The notes under the pieces are model-generated. The model saw only the letters and a list, made by a program, of their open reading frames with translations. It made no database searches and was not told where the DNA came from. Shown here piece after piece: positions 24,386 through 33,186 of a DNA stretch of 36,703 bases. Source of the stretch: DATLNM01 sp035536775 (GTDB lineage: Bacteria; Actinomycetota; CADDZG01; WHSQ01). Location of the stretch: positions 1 through 36,703 of the forward strand of contig DATLNM010000018.1 of the NCBI GenBank assembly GCA_035536775.1, written 5' to 3'. Each line of letters starts with the position of its first letter. Position 1 is the stretch's first letter. Both the position numbers and the translations under genes were made by a program.

Positions 24386-24811
24386 TCAGGTCGTCGAGAC
24401 GATTTCTGGCTCGACGCCTGAACGACGCGAGAGAAGGATCCACACGGCACAGATTGCGACGAGTGCCCCGACAAGTGCATCGGTCCAGATGAAGACGTGC
24501 ATCTTGGCCGAGAACTCTCCCGCGCTGCCATAGGGGTAATGCCCGAGGCTGCTCAACCCGGTGTACGAATAGACGAGGAGATACAAGCCGGCGGACAAGG
24601 ACCTGCCGTCGCGGAACATCATGTATCCCCCTATCCCAATGAGAGTCAACAATGACCACGCGATGAGGATCGTCTCGCGATGGATCCAGTCCGGCTGCGG
24701 ATAGTCCTCGATCGAGATGTAGTTGTCGGTGTAATGAAGAGCGGTCACGACGACCGACGCGATGACCGCCGCCCGCACAGTAGAAATCGTAGGCAACCTC
24801 ACGCTCTGCAT
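24386..24811 (-). CDS. Small integral membrane protein
   Basis: A 141-residue protein with four predicted transmembrane segments: AAVIASVVVTALHYT, ILIAWSLLTLIGIGGYMMF, AGLYLLVYSYTGLSSLG and WTDALVGALVAICAVWILL. The extracytoplasmic loops carry aromatic and acidic residues (DNYISIEDYPQPDW; HYPYGSAGEFSAKMH with His residues). I do not recognise a family and assign no function. It starts at ATG 24811, 37 bases from the divergent AlkZ-like gene, so the two promoters must overlap. It is followed by the DUF2007-like gene. Confidence 0.65.
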   Translation of the reverse strand: MQSVRLPTISTVRAAVIASVVVTALHYTDNYISIEDYPQPDWIHRETILIAWSLLTLIGIGGYMMFRDGRSLSAGLYLLVYSYTGLSSLGHYPYGSAGEFSAKMHVFIWTDALVGALVAICAVWILLSRRSGVEPEIVSTT

Positions 24812-24847
24812 GGGTCAACGCTACAAGCTGGTATAGGAACCAGGTCG

Positions 24848-25954
24848 ATGACCCCCACAAAGGCACTCGAGGTTGGACCCCGTCGAGCCACCAGCTCACG
24901 GCTGGGAGCGAGGACCTTCCGCTCGGCTGCGGAGGTAGTCAGGTGGCACGGGGCGATGCAGGCGCAGGATTACAGCCCGGCCAGTTGGTCGATCGCGCAG
25001 CGCGCGCTCGGGCTGGTCCCCAAGGACATCGACGCCGCGCTCGCATCAGGATCGATAATCCGAACGCATGTCCTGCGACCCACCTGGCATTTCGTGGCAC
25101 GCGAGGATCTCCGTTGGCTTCTCACGCTGACTGGTCCGCGCGTTCAACAGGGCAACGCATCGCGCTACCGCCAACTGGGGCTCGATGCACGGACTTTCAG
25201 CCGTTGTGAGACTGCGATCGTTGACGCACTGCGAGGCGGCAACACCCTGCGCAGGGATGCCATCGCGGGCGTTCTCGACGAAGCAGGGATCGATCGCGAA
25301 GGGCAACGGCTTCCTCACATCCTTGGGTACTGCGAGCTTGAAGCTGTGATCTGCAGCGGCGGCCTCGACGGCAAGCAGCAGACCTATGCGCTCGTAGACG
25401 AAAGAGTGCCTAAGGGCCGGTCGCTCGATCATGACGATGCACTGGTGGAGCTAGCCCGTCGCTACCTCGCGAGTCACGGTCCCGCCTCGGTGAAGGATCT
25501 CCGATGGTGGTCAAGTCTGAAGGTCGCCGATATCCGCAAGGCGTTCGAACTCCTCGGCGACGAGGTTCATGAGGAGCAGGTCGACGGTGTCGAGCTATGG
25601 GCGATGGCCGATCACCCCAATACATCACGGAGGAAGCAACGGGCTCATCTATTGCAGAAGTACGACGAGTTGATCGTCGGATACACCGAGACGCGCTATC
25701 TAGGTGACCCTCACGCGCAGGAAACGCGCGCGACCTGGGGCGACCGAGGAGCCGCTGCCGGCATCGTGCAGCTCGACGGGCGACTCGCCGGTTACTGGAG
25801 ACGAACTATCGGCAGGACCTCGGTCGATGTCGAGGTCCACGTCTACGAGGCGCTAACGAAGGTCAGGGAAGCGATCGAGAGCGGTGTCGAGGAGCTCGGA
25901 CGCTTCCTGGGCCGCGCCGCCACGCTGGAACTGAAGCGGCTTGTCCCTGACTGA
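24848..25954 (+). CDS. AlkZ-like winged-helix DNA glycosylase
   Basis: A 368-residue protein of the HTH_42 (PF06224) family. Members include Streptomyces AlkZ, which unhooks azinomycin interstrand crosslinks, and E. coli YcaQ; many actinobacterial paralogues are of unknown use. The catalytic QxQ motif of the AlkZ group is visible as Gln38-Ala-Gln40 (MQAQDYSPASW). Further family stretches are RTHVLRPTWHFVAREDLRWLL, HGPASVKDLRWWSSL, and near the end LPKYDELIVGY-like QKYDELIVGY and RLAGYWRR. The ATG at 24848 gives the normal length. Its 3' end overlaps the pnuC start by 14 bases, so it heads a unit with NAD salvage genes. Whether it removes alkylated bases or crosslinks here cannot be said. Confidence 0.82.
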   Translation: MTPTKALEVGPRRATSSRLGARTFRSAAEVVRWHGAMQAQDYSPASWSIAQRALGLVPKDIDAALASGSIIRTHVLRPTWHFVAREDLRWLLTLTGPRVQQGNASRYRQLGLDARTFSRCETAIVDALRGGNTLRRDAIAGVLDEAGIDREGQRLPHILGYCELEAVICSGGLDGKQQTYALVDERVPKGRSLDHDDALVELARRYLASHGPASVKDLRWWSSLKVADIRKAFELLGDEVHEEQVDGVELWAMADHPNTSRRKQRAHLLQKYDELIVGYTETRYLGDPHAQETRATWGDRGAAAGIVQLDGRLAGYWRRTIGRTSVDVEVHVYEALTKVREAIESGVEELGRFLGRAATLELKRLVPD

Positions 25955-26540
25955 GGTCCTTGGGTTCGTCACGGGCGCCGCGTCGGTTTGGCTGGCGGCG
26001 AGGGACAACGTCTGGAACTGGCCGATCGGGATCGCCAACAGCCTGTTCTTTCTGTTCCTCTTCTTCACTGCCGGCCTTTACGCGAACAGCGGGCTCCAGA
26101 TCTTCTACATCGTGATCGGGTTCTACGGTTGGTACGCATGGCTGCGCGGTGGCGAAGCGAAGACCCAGTTAGACATCTCGCGAACGCCGCGGCGCGCGCT
26201 CCCCTATCTCGTCACCGCCGGCCTTATAGGAACAATCATCCTGACCTCGGCCCTGGACCGGCTCGCCGGTTCGACCGCTCCGCTGTGGGACGGGCTTACA
26301 ACTGCGCTGAGCCTCGTCGCGCAGTACATGCTCGCCCGGAAGTGGCTCGAGAACTGGTGGGTATGGATCTCGGCTGATGTGATCTACATCGTGCTCTACG
26401 CGAATACGGGCCTGCTCCTAACCAGCTTCCTGTACGGGATCTTCCTGATGATGTGCGTCGTGGGCTATCGACACTGGAAGAAAACGTGGACCGCAACGTC
26501 CCAAAGCGTCCTCGAGGCGGGTCCAGCGGTGGGGCCATAA
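25941..26540 (+). CDS. pnuC: Nicotinamide riboside/mononucleotide transporter PnuC
   Basis: A 199-residue membrane transporter that brings nicotinamide riboside into the cell by facilitated diffusion, pulled by phosphorylation inside. About seven hydrophobic segments are seen. The family signatures are WNWPIGIANSLFF, the riboside-site YIVIGFYGWYAW, and LVAQYMLARKWLENWWVWI. The TTG start at 25941 overlaps the end of the glycosylase gene; an alternative short start is not obvious. It ends one base before nadR, whose product would trap the imported riboside, so this pair is a textbook salvage couple. Confidence 0.93.
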   Translation: MSLTEVLGFVTGAASVWLAARDNVWNWPIGIANSLFFLFLFFTAGLYANSGLQIFYIVIGFYGWYAWLRGGEAKTQLDISRTPRRALPYLVTAGLIGTIILTSALDRLAGSTAPLWDGLTTALSLVAQYMLARKWLENWWVWISADVIYIVLYANTGLLLTSFLYGIFLMMCVVGYRHWKKTWTATSQSVLEAGPAVGP

Positions 26541-26541
26541 C

Positions 26542-27537
26542 GTGCATGGCGTCGTCGTCGGCAAGTTCTACCCACCCCACGCGGGGCACAAGTACCTGAT
26601 CGGTCAAGCCGAAGCGACCGTGGATCGCGTCACAGTCGTTCTTCTTGCGAACTCGCGCGAATCGATACCCGTCGGGGAGCGGCACGCATGGCTTCAAGAG
26701 ATCCACCCCAATGTCCAAGTGGTGAGTTCGGTTGCCGACCACCCGATCGATTACGACGACGCGTCCGTTTGGGATCTGTGGGAGAAGGAGATCCGCGCTC
26801 TCTGCCCTGAACCCATCGACCTTGTCTTCTCCTCGGAGTCCTATGGAGATGAGCTAGCACGACGGCTCGACGCCGAACACGTCCCCGTCGATCCAAATCG
26901 CGCCGTCGTGCCCATCTCAGGCACAGCCGTTCGTGCTGATCCCGCGGCGCACTGGAACGACATGGAGCCCTGCGTACGCGCCTGGTTCGTCAAGCGCGTG
27001 TGCGTCCTTGGAGCCGAATCAACCGGAACTTCGACGCTCGCCAAGGCATTGGCGCGGCACTACGAGGCGGAGTGCGTCCCGGAATACGGGCGGCAGTACT
27101 GCGAGGAGCGCCGCACCTGGGAACCTCAGTGGGAGTGGAAGACCGAGCACTTCCTCGAGATAGCGGTGGGACAGGTGCGGCTCGAGGATGACGCCGCGCG
27201 CCGTTCGGGCCCGATCCTCATCTGCGACACCGATCCGCTCGCCACCAGCGTCTGGCACGAGCGTTACATGAATGCTCCAGCACCAGCTCTCGTGGAATTG
27301 GCGACGCGCCGCCGCTATGACCTCTATGTGCTGACGGGCTCGGACATCCCCTGGGTGCAGGACGGGACCCGCGACGGTGAGGAGGTCCGGGAGTGGATGA
27401 CCGGTCGCCTGAGAGAGGTTCTCTCCGAGCGGTCGGTACCGTTCATCGAAGTGACCGGCAGCCTTGAGCAGCGACTCGAGGTGACGATCGGCAGTATCGA
27501 TCGAGTCGTTGCAGGACCCTGGACGCTGAGCGGCTGA
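26542..27537 (+). CDS. nadR: NadR-type NMN adenylyltransferase / ribosylnicotinamide kinase
   Basis: A bifunctional cytoplasmic enzyme of 331 residues: phosphorylation of nicotinamide riboside to NMN, then adenylation to NAD+. The N-terminal nucleotidyltransferase has the HxGH motif in PPHAGHKYL (13-16) and ISGTAVR (125-131). The kinase domain begins near residue 151 with a P-loop GAESTGTST (157-165), in which the usual Lys of GxxxxGK(S/T) is Thr163. It lacks the N-terminal repressor HTH found in enterobacterial NadR, so it is an enzyme only. The GTG start follows pnuC by one base. Confidence 0.9.
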   Translation: MHGVVVGKFYPPHAGHKYLIGQAEATVDRVTVVLLANSRESIPVGERHAWLQEIHPNVQVVSSVADHPIDYDDASVWDLWEKEIRALCPEPIDLVFSSESYGDELARRLDAEHVPVDPNRAVVPISGTAVRADPAAHWNDMEPCVRAWFVKRVCVLGAESTGTSTLAKALARHYEAECVPEYGRQYCEERRTWEPQWEWKTEHFLEIAVGQVRLEDDAARRSGPILICDTDPLATSVWHERYMNAPAPALVELATRRRYDLYVLTGSDIPWVQDGTRDGEEVREWMTGRLREVLSERSVPFIEVTGSLEQRLEVTIGSIDRVVAGPWTLSG

Positions 27538-27639
27538 TCATTCGGCGAGCTGACAGGTCTAACTCTGGCTCAATGGGGCAGCTCCGATTATTGTGGACTC
27601 GCGGCCACACCACACGGATCCCCGATTGAGGAGCTCGTT

Positions 27640-29763
27640 ATGCCCGTGCGCTCACGGACCATCGTTCGCGTCGTCCTAGCCATCGCCTTGAGTGCCGGGC
27701 TTCTTACGGCAGCAGGCCCCGCATCGAGCGCGGACTCGATCTCGATAGAGACGTTGTCCAACCGTGCGGATCTCATATCCGGTGGCGACGCTCTCATCCG
27801 CATCTCCGCTGCCGGCGGGAGTCGGGTCCCTGGGCTGACCGTCCGCCTTAACGGCAGGAACGTCACCCGAGAGTTCCTCAAGAGCTCCAACGACGAAGGT
27901 GTGGGGCTCCTGAGGGGGCTCCGCGTCGGCCGCAACACCGTGACCGCGACGATGCCCGGCGGCGCGGGCGCGCGCCTCACCATCACCAATCATCCGCTCG
28001 GCGGTCCCGTCTTCTTCGGGCCGCAGGTACAGCCGTGGACATGTCAGGAAGGCGCGGTCGATAAGAAGTGCAACCAGAAGCCGGTGTTCGACTTCCTGTA
28101 CAGAGACGCGGCGACCGGGCAACTTCAGGCGTACGACCCGGAAAGCCCTCCCCCGGACAGTGCGATCGCGCGGGCGACCACCACCGAGGGTCACACCGTC
28201 CCGTTCATCGTGCGACGGGAGACGGGTTACATCGCCCGCGATCAGTACGCGGTGGCGACGCTGTGGCAGCCTGCGATGGGGTGGACACCTTGGGCCCCAC
28301 AGCCCCAGTTCAACCGTCGCCTGGTGATCACGCATGGCGCGAGTTGTGACACCTCGTACGAGGTCGGAGCCGCACCCGACGTCTTGGAGACCGAATTACT
28401 CGGGGCGGGATTCATGATCATGTCGCACGCCCTCGACAACGCGGGGCACGCGTGCAACCTCGTGATGCAGGCAGAAGCCTTGGTTATGACCAAGGAGTAT
28501 GTCATCGATCACTACGGAACAGTGCGGTGGACGATGGGGAGCGGCTGCTCGGGTGGATCCTTGGTTCAGCTCCAGGTCGCCAACGCGTATCCCGGCCTGT
28601 ACCAGGGGATCACGCCGCAGTGCTCTTTCACAGACGCGTGGTCTTCCGCCATGCAATACGTCGACTACTACATGCTGCTCAAGTACTTCAATGACCCGAG
28701 CCGATGGGACGCGGGGACAGCGTGGACCCCGCTCCACATCAGCTCCGTCCTCGACCACCCCAACATCGGGAATCCGGTCAGCTTCACGTCGGTGATCCCG
28801 AACAGTGGGAACCCGAGCCGAAGCTGTCCCGGTGTGCCTGAAGAAGATGTGTATTCGGCAGATAACCCGAAGGGCGTCCGCTGCACCCTTCAGGACTACA
28901 CGGTCAACGTGTTCGGACGCAGAGCTGCGGATGGCTTCGCCAACCGTCCCTTCGACAACGTCGGGATCCAGTACGGGCTCAAAGGTCTGCGCGACGGGGT
29001 GCTGACCGCGGCGCAATTCGTCGACCTCAACACGAATCTGGGCGGGCTCGACATTGACGGCAACCAGCAGCCCATGCGAAGCAAGGCCGACCTCATCGGG
29101 CTTCGGCGTGTGTACCGGAGCGGCCTGGTGGACTCGGCAAACAACCTCGATCAGGTTGCGATCATCGACTTGCGGGGCCCCGACCCGGGCGCCTTCCATG
29201 ACGTCTACCGGACGTACGCCCTGCGAGCGCGCTTGCTGCGGAACTTCGGGACGGCTGCGAACCAGGTGCTGTGGCGCGGCCAGATCGCTCTGATCGGTGA
29301 CTACAACTTCGTCGTCGAGTCGATCTTTGCGCTCGATGAGTGGTTGGCGCGCGTCGATGCTGATGAACGAGGTGTGCCGCTTGCTCAGAAGATCATCGAG
29401 GACAAGCCGAGCGATCTGGGCGATCGGTGCACCGACGGCGGCGGGGTCGATATCCCTGCATGGGTCTGTGACGTCACCGTCCAGTCATATGGGACGCCTC
29501 GCTTCGCGGCCGATATGCCGTTCACCGACGACGTTCTGAAGTGCAGGCTCAAGCCGCTCAACAAAGAGGACTACCCCGTCGAGTTCACCGACGCGCAATG
29601 GGAGCGCCTCGAGGCTGCCTTCCCGACCGGCGTCTGCAACTACGGCAAACCCGGTCTCTACCAACACGGCGCAGTCGAGTGGTTGACCTACCAGGACGCG
29701 CGGGGCCGAGTCATCTACGGAGGCCGCCCGCTTGGCGCTCCCCCACGCTCACACCCACTCTAG
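27640..29763 (+). CDS. Secreted DUF6351-like protein, putative hydrolase
   Basis: A 707-residue exported protein whose overall make-up matches what I know as DUF6351, an uncharacterised actinobacterial family. A signal peptide covers residues 1-30. The first 110 residues form an Ig-like beta domain (LISGGDALIRISAAGG, LNGRNVTREF). The main part looks like an alpha/beta hydrolase: QFNRRLVITHGASCDTSY near the first strand, GAGFMIMSHALDN, and GSGCSGGSLVQLQVANAYP with candidate nucleophile Ser304, as in tannase-like elbows (GCSxGG). Many paired cysteines suit the cell exterior. The ATG start has GAGGAG ahead. It stands alone between nadR and the ECF sigma factor. Substrate unknown. Confidence 0.7.
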   Translation: MPVRSRTIVRVVLAIALSAGLLTAAGPASSADSISIETLSNRADLISGGDALIRISAAGGSRVPGLTVRLNGRNVTREFLKSSNDEGVGLLRGLRVGRNTVTATMPGGAGARLTITNHPLGGPVFFGPQVQPWTCQEGAVDKKCNQKPVFDFLYRDAATGQLQAYDPESPPPDSAIARATTTEGHTVPFIVRRETGYIARDQYAVATLWQPAMGWTPWAPQPQFNRRLVITHGASCDTSYEVGAAPDVLETELLGAGFMIMSHALDNAGHACNLVMQAEALVMTKEYVIDHYGTVRWTMGSGCSGGSLVQLQVANAYPGLYQGITPQCSFTDAWSSAMQYVDYYMLLKYFNDPSRWDAGTAWTPLHISSVLDHPNIGNPVSFTSVIPNSGNPSRSCPGVPEEDVYSADNPKGVRCTLQDYTVNVFGRRAADGFANRPFDNVGIQYGLKGLRDGVLTAAQFVDLNTNLGGLDIDGNQQPMRSKADLIGLRRVYRSGLVDSANNLDQVAIIDLRGPDPGAFHDVYRTYALRARLLRNFGTAANQVLWRGQIALIGDYNFVVESIFALDEWLARVDADERGVPLAQKIIEDKPSDLGDRCTDGGGVDIPAWVCDVTVQSYGTPRFAADMPFTDDVLKCRLKPLNKEDYPVEFTDAQWERLEAAFPTGVCNYGKPGLYQHGAVEWLTYQDARGRVIYGGRPLGAPPRSHPL

Positions 29764-29880
29764 GAACAGAGCAGAACAACGTGACTCCGATCGGACCAAC
29801 AATCTGACCATGGGCTCCGTGTAACTACCCTGGCTTGCCGGACACCTACTTAGAGAAGACTGTCTTCGACAGATTGCTCA

Positions 29881-29887
29881 AAGGAGG
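29881..29887 (+). promoter_or_regulatory. Ribosome binding site fixing a CTG start
   Basis: AAGGAGG is five bases ahead of a CTG (29893) that opens the natural N-terminus of the ECF sigma factor. The first standard codon in frame, GTG at 29944, would remove part of region 2. Confidence 0.7.
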
Positions 29888-29892
29888 ACCGG

Positions 29893-30426
29893 CTGACGAG
29901 TACCGAGCGACTCCGAAAGCTGTACCAAAGCCACGCGCATCGGGTGTTCGCCTACGCGGCCCGGCGAACCGATCGAGATAGCGCCCGCGATGTCGTCTCT
30001 CAGACCTTCCTCGTTGCGTGGCGCCGGATCGACGACGTTCCCGAGGACCCCACAGGTTGGTTGTTGGGAGTCGCACGCAACGTCCTTGCGAACGAACATC
30101 GTGCCGATTCCAGACGCGCTGCGCTGACGGAAAAGCTGAGTAGTGCCGATCCCTTCGAGGTCGATCCCTCTGATGTGATCTCGGAGCGGACGAGAGCGTT
30201 GGAAGCACTCGACAAGCTCGGAAGCTGGGATCGCGAGGCGTTGATGCTCATGGCTTGGGAGCGCCTCGACTACAAGAGCGCCGCGGCCGTCATGGGTTGT
30301 TCGCCCTCGGTCTTCAAGATCCGGTTGCACCGGGCGCGCCGCAAGTTGACCCAGGAGCTCGATGTCGACGATCCCCCCGACACAGAACGGGCTCTGTTCT
30401 CATCCCAACCGCAGGAGGCGAAATGA
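29893..30426 (+). CDS. ECF RNA polymerase sigma factor
   Basis: A 177-residue extracytoplasmic-function sigma factor. From the CTG start it reads TSTERLRKLYQSHAHRVFAYAARR, the usual first helix of region 2, followed by ARDVVSQTFLVAWRRID and PTGWLLGVARNVLANEHR. Region 4 is complete: KLGSWDREALMLMAWERLDYKSAAAVMGCSPSVFKIRLHRARRKL. The CTG start is preferred over GTG 29944 because the strong AAGGAGG is correctly placed and because the GTG start would cut off the first helix. It overlaps the CU044_5270-like gene by four bases (ATGA), as ECF genes do with their anti-sigma partners. The signal sensed is unknown. Confidence 0.87.
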   Translation: MTSTERLRKLYQSHAHRVFAYAARRTDRDSARDVVSQTFLVAWRRIDDVPEDPTGWLLGVARNVLANEHRADSRRAALTEKLSSADPFEVDPSDVISERTRALEALDKLGSWDREALMLMAWERLDYKSAAAVMGCSPSVFKIRLHRARRKLTQELDVDDPPDTERALFSSQPQEAK

Positions 30427-31484
30427 AGACGAACGAAACCATGACCCGACTCGTGGCAGCCGATCCCATCTCGGACGATGACGTAGCCGACTGGGCCTCC
30501 ACCGAGGAGGGCCGACAGGTGTTCGAGGAGTTACTCGTCGGAGTACCTCGAATCGCAAGACGCCAGCGGGGAGCCAAGGTCCCGGCACGTGCGCTGGCGC
30601 TTGCGGCTGCCGTCGTCGTCATCTTCGGTGTTGTGGCGCTATGGCCGGACGACCCGGAACGAAAAGGCCCGCGGGTCGTCAGAACCGAAGATCACGATGT
30701 CCTCCACGGAGCCGCCCTCGTCGCAGCCCGCCGCGAGGGAGTCAGCGCTGGACCCGGTCAGTTCGTCTACCGAAAGTTCCAAGGTCAGGGAACAGGTACC
30801 CAGGATGTGAACGGCAGGCAGATCACGGCACTGCTGCCGACCACGATCGAGGTTTGGATCTCCCACGACGACGGAAGTGGCCGCGTCCTCGGAGATGTGA
30901 AAGGGCCCAAGTTCACGAGCACCGAGGACGAGCAGTGGTGGATCGATGCCGGCAGTCCGGCGTTCGCCGACGTCGGCACATTCGAGAAGGTGCTTCCCAG
31001 CTCTGACTATCCGCGCGAAGACCTCGATGCGTATCCAACCGATCCAGATGAGCTGTACAGCTTCCTGTCCGACAAAGCCAAAGCAGTGAGCTGTCGCTCC
31101 ACTTCGCCTCAGCCCGAACAATGTCCTCCGGGAGAGGATCCGGACGAGGCTGTTTTCTGGAGAGCATCGGAGATCTTGCTGAACCACCCAGATGCCGGTC
31201 CGGACTTGCGCTCGGCTCTCTTCGAAGTGCTGTCGAGGGTGCCGGGGACTGAGATCTCGTCAGAGGCTGTCGACCCGACGGGACGACCTGCGAGCATGGC
31301 CTCGATCCGAATCGGTGAGGACGGGGGCAGATCGCAACGCCATGAGATCTACTTCGACCCCGAGCAAGCCGAGATGCTCGGATTCCGCAACGTGTTCACG
31401 GAGCCCGATGGGAGGGAAACCACCTACTCATATTCGGTCCTCGTGGACTGGGGCGTGGTCGACTCCGTCCCCGAACGCCCATAG
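30423..31484 (+). CDS. CU044_5270-like membrane protein, probable anti-sigma partner
   Basis: A 353-residue protein with one transmembrane helix (about 56-74, ALALAAAVVVIFGVVALW), a 55-residue cytoplasmic N-terminal part and a large extracytoplasmic domain. It resembles the CU044_5270 family found next to ECF sigma genes in Actinomycetota. The cytoplasmic part (MTRLVAADPISDDDVADWASTEEGRQVFEELL) is short and helical and could bind the sigma factor. The outside domain includes EVWISHDDGSGRVLGDV, typical of this family. It is translated from an ATG overlapping the sigma stop. That it holds the sigma factor inactive is inference from gene order. Confidence 0.75.
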   Translation: MKTNETMTRLVAADPISDDDVADWASTEEGRQVFEELLVGVPRIARRQRGAKVPARALALAAAVVVIFGVVALWPDDPERKGPRVVRTEDHDVLHGAALVAARREGVSAGPGQFVYRKFQGQGTGTQDVNGRQITALLPTTIEVWISHDDGSGRVLGDVKGPKFTSTEDEQWWIDAGSPAFADVGTFEKVLPSSDYPREDLDAYPTDPDELYSFLSDKAKAVSCRSTSPQPEQCPPGEDPDEAVFWRASEILLNHPDAGPDLRSALFEVLSRVPGTEISSEAVDPTGRPASMASIRIGEDGGRSQRHEIYFDPEQAEMLGFRNVFTEPDGRETTYSYSVLVDWGVVDSVPERP

Positions 31485-31527
31485 CTGTTCGCTTAGCCAG
31501 CGGAGCATTCGGTACCGGCGATCCCCG

Positions 31528-33186
31528 TCAGCAGGGTCTCTTGACTTTGCCCCGCGATGGCGCCCGCTCGCTGTCACCGGAGAACTGCGCGATCACACGA
31601 CAGGTCCCACGCCGCGGACGTGCGAACGACGTTTCGAATGCCCCCGCCCCCGACACCGTGGCCGAGGCGACCCCTCGGAATGGACCGCCGGTACTGCGCG
31701 CTAACGTGATCCGAACCGTTCCCCCCACTCCCGACGGCGAGACTGCGCCGGCAACTTTGATCTGCCGGCGCGTTGACCTCATCGATACTTCGGTCGTGGT
31801 CGAGAGGAGCGCGGGCTCCGTGGCCTGAGGCTCTGGTGTCGGCGATGCCGAAGGGTCCGGAGGAGGCGGAGGAGGCGGAGGAGGCGGGGCGCTTTGTGTC
31901 GGCCTCGGCTGCGGAGGTCCGCAAGTCGTTCCGGAGGGCGCCTGTGAGTCATCTGCCGGCAGACGATCCAGCGCCTGCACTTCGCTCGCAGTGAGTGGGC
32001 GACCGAACAGGCGCAAGCGTGCGATCGACCCCGCCGTGGTCGCGTTCTCTACCGGCGAGTTGATCGTGTCATCGTCATCTCGGAAGAAGTGAAGCGTGTC
32101 GGCGGGGCTTACGACCGCGATATCGCTCCAGAAGTCAAGGCCGAACTGCAGGACACCGTTAACGTAGAACTTCGTCACGTCGGTTGTCTCATCGCGCGTG
32201 ATGGCGATCTGCGCGTATGCACCGCGCACGAAACTTGTCGGCGCTGTCGGCGGCTGCCACCAGAGCTCGTGCGGATGAAGAACGAGCTTGTTGGAGGCCA
32301 CATAGAGGCCTTGGTCCGACAGCCCCTCGCGCCAGTCGACAAGCTTGCCCGCGCGCCCGGGATCGTCGAGCCGGACCAATGCCACGATCGTGTAGTGGCG
32401 CGAGCCGATGACACCGTCGATGGGGCCGAGCTTGAAACCGTTGTTGCCGGTGAACGAGAACACTCGCCGCGAGCGCCCTTCGACAGTGTCGGTAGCAAAG
32501 GTCGTGGCGGCTAGGGGTTGCAGGGCGGGCGCGCCGGCGACTATCGACGCAAGGCTGTCGGCAAAACGGTAGTCGGCAGTGGGGGCGGAGCCGGGCTCGC
32601 ACGTGGGCGCGGGCTCGTTTGCCGGCAGGACGCCACCCGGACAACTGTTCCAGCTGATGTAGCTCGTTGGTTTGTGGTCCATCTCGTAGTAGTTGACGCG
32701 CTTTCCGTTGAACGTGACGTGCTGCTCTGCTCCGTCGAGACGTTGCTCGTAGTGGATGTGGTAGGCGCCTTGTCCGGTGCCGGTATCGCCGTTGGTTCCG
32801 ATCTGTGTGCCCTGCGAGACTTGGGCTCCCTGACTCACCAGGACGGTTTCAAGGTGGTTGTACAGCGTCGACCAACCACCGCCGTGATCGATGATCACGT
32901 GCTTGCCGGTCGAGGCGTTGTCGCTCGTTCGCGTCACGCGGCCCGCCGCGCTGGCCAGAACCAGACGCCCGCGGCCTTCGGCCCGGTTCGCCTCGTAGAA
33001 CAGATCGACGGGATAGTCCTCGGGAGTGGTCCCGTGGCCCTCGTACGTCTGCACGCCCCAGATCTCGCCACAACGAACGGGCATCTGGAAAACGGGCGAC
33101 GACTGCGCCGCCACGGGCGCAAGTAGCCCCGCCAGCAAGCACCCCGTCACCGCGACGACGAACAGCCCGACATTCTTGTGCGACAT
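31528..33186 (-). CDS. Secreted M23 peptidase with LamG-like domain and Pro-rich linker
   Basis: A 552-residue exported protein. After a signal peptide (1-27) comes an M23/LytM-type metallopeptidase domain, about 36-150, with zinc-site candidates His51, Asp61 and the HIH pair (His143, His145); GKHVIIDHGGGWSTLYNHL is its core. M23 enzymes cut peptidoglycan cross-bridges or peptides. Residues 205-407 are a concanavalin-A/LamG-like beta sandwich (YTIVALVRLDDPG, FYVNGVLQFG, ARLRLFGRPLTASEVQ), which usually binds carbohydrate or matrix. A run of ten prolines (434-443) links to a C-terminal Ig-like domain (458-552). ATG 33186 follows GAGGGGGG. It converges with the CU044-like gene 43 bases away. 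Combining a LytM domain with LamG is uncommon. Confidence 0.83.
   Translation of the reverse strand: MSHKNVGLFVVAVTGCLLAGLLAPVAAQSSPVFQMPVRCGEIWGVQTYEGHGTTPEDYPVDLFYEANRAEGRGRLVLASAAGRVTRTSDNASTGKHVIIDHGGGWSTLYNHLETVLVSQGAQVSQGTQIGTNGDTGTGQGAYHIHYEQRLDGAEQHVTFNGKRVNYYEMDHKPTSYISWNSCPGGVLPANEPAPTCEPGSAPTADYRFADSLASIVAGAPALQPLAATTFATDTVEGRSRRVFSFTGNNGFKLGPIDGVIGSRHYTIVALVRLDDPGRAGKLVDWREGLSDQGLYVASNKLVLHPHELWWQPPTAPTSFVRGAYAQIAITRDETTDVTKFYVNGVLQFGLDFWSDIAVVSPADTLHFFRDDDDTINSPVENATTAGSIARLRLFGRPLTASEVQALDRLPADDSQAPSGTTCGPPQPRPTQSAPPPPPPPPPPDPSASPTPEPQATEPALLSTTTEVSMRSTRRQIKVAGAVSPSGVGGTVRITLARSTGGPFRGVASATVSGAGAFETSFARPRRGTCRVIAQFSGDSERAPSRGKVKRPC
31859..31889. repeat. GGAGGC tandem run coding the proline linker
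   Basis: Near-perfect repeats of GGAGGCGGA on the plus strand encode the ten-proline linker of the M23-LamG protein on the minus strand. Such a run can expand or contract by slippage, changing linker length in multiples of three bases. Confidence 0.75.

Noticed and set aside
27538..27639. Promoter of the DUF6351-like gene
   Set aside because: CTGACA at 27550-27555 has no acceptable -10 at the right distance; I could not settle on a promoter.
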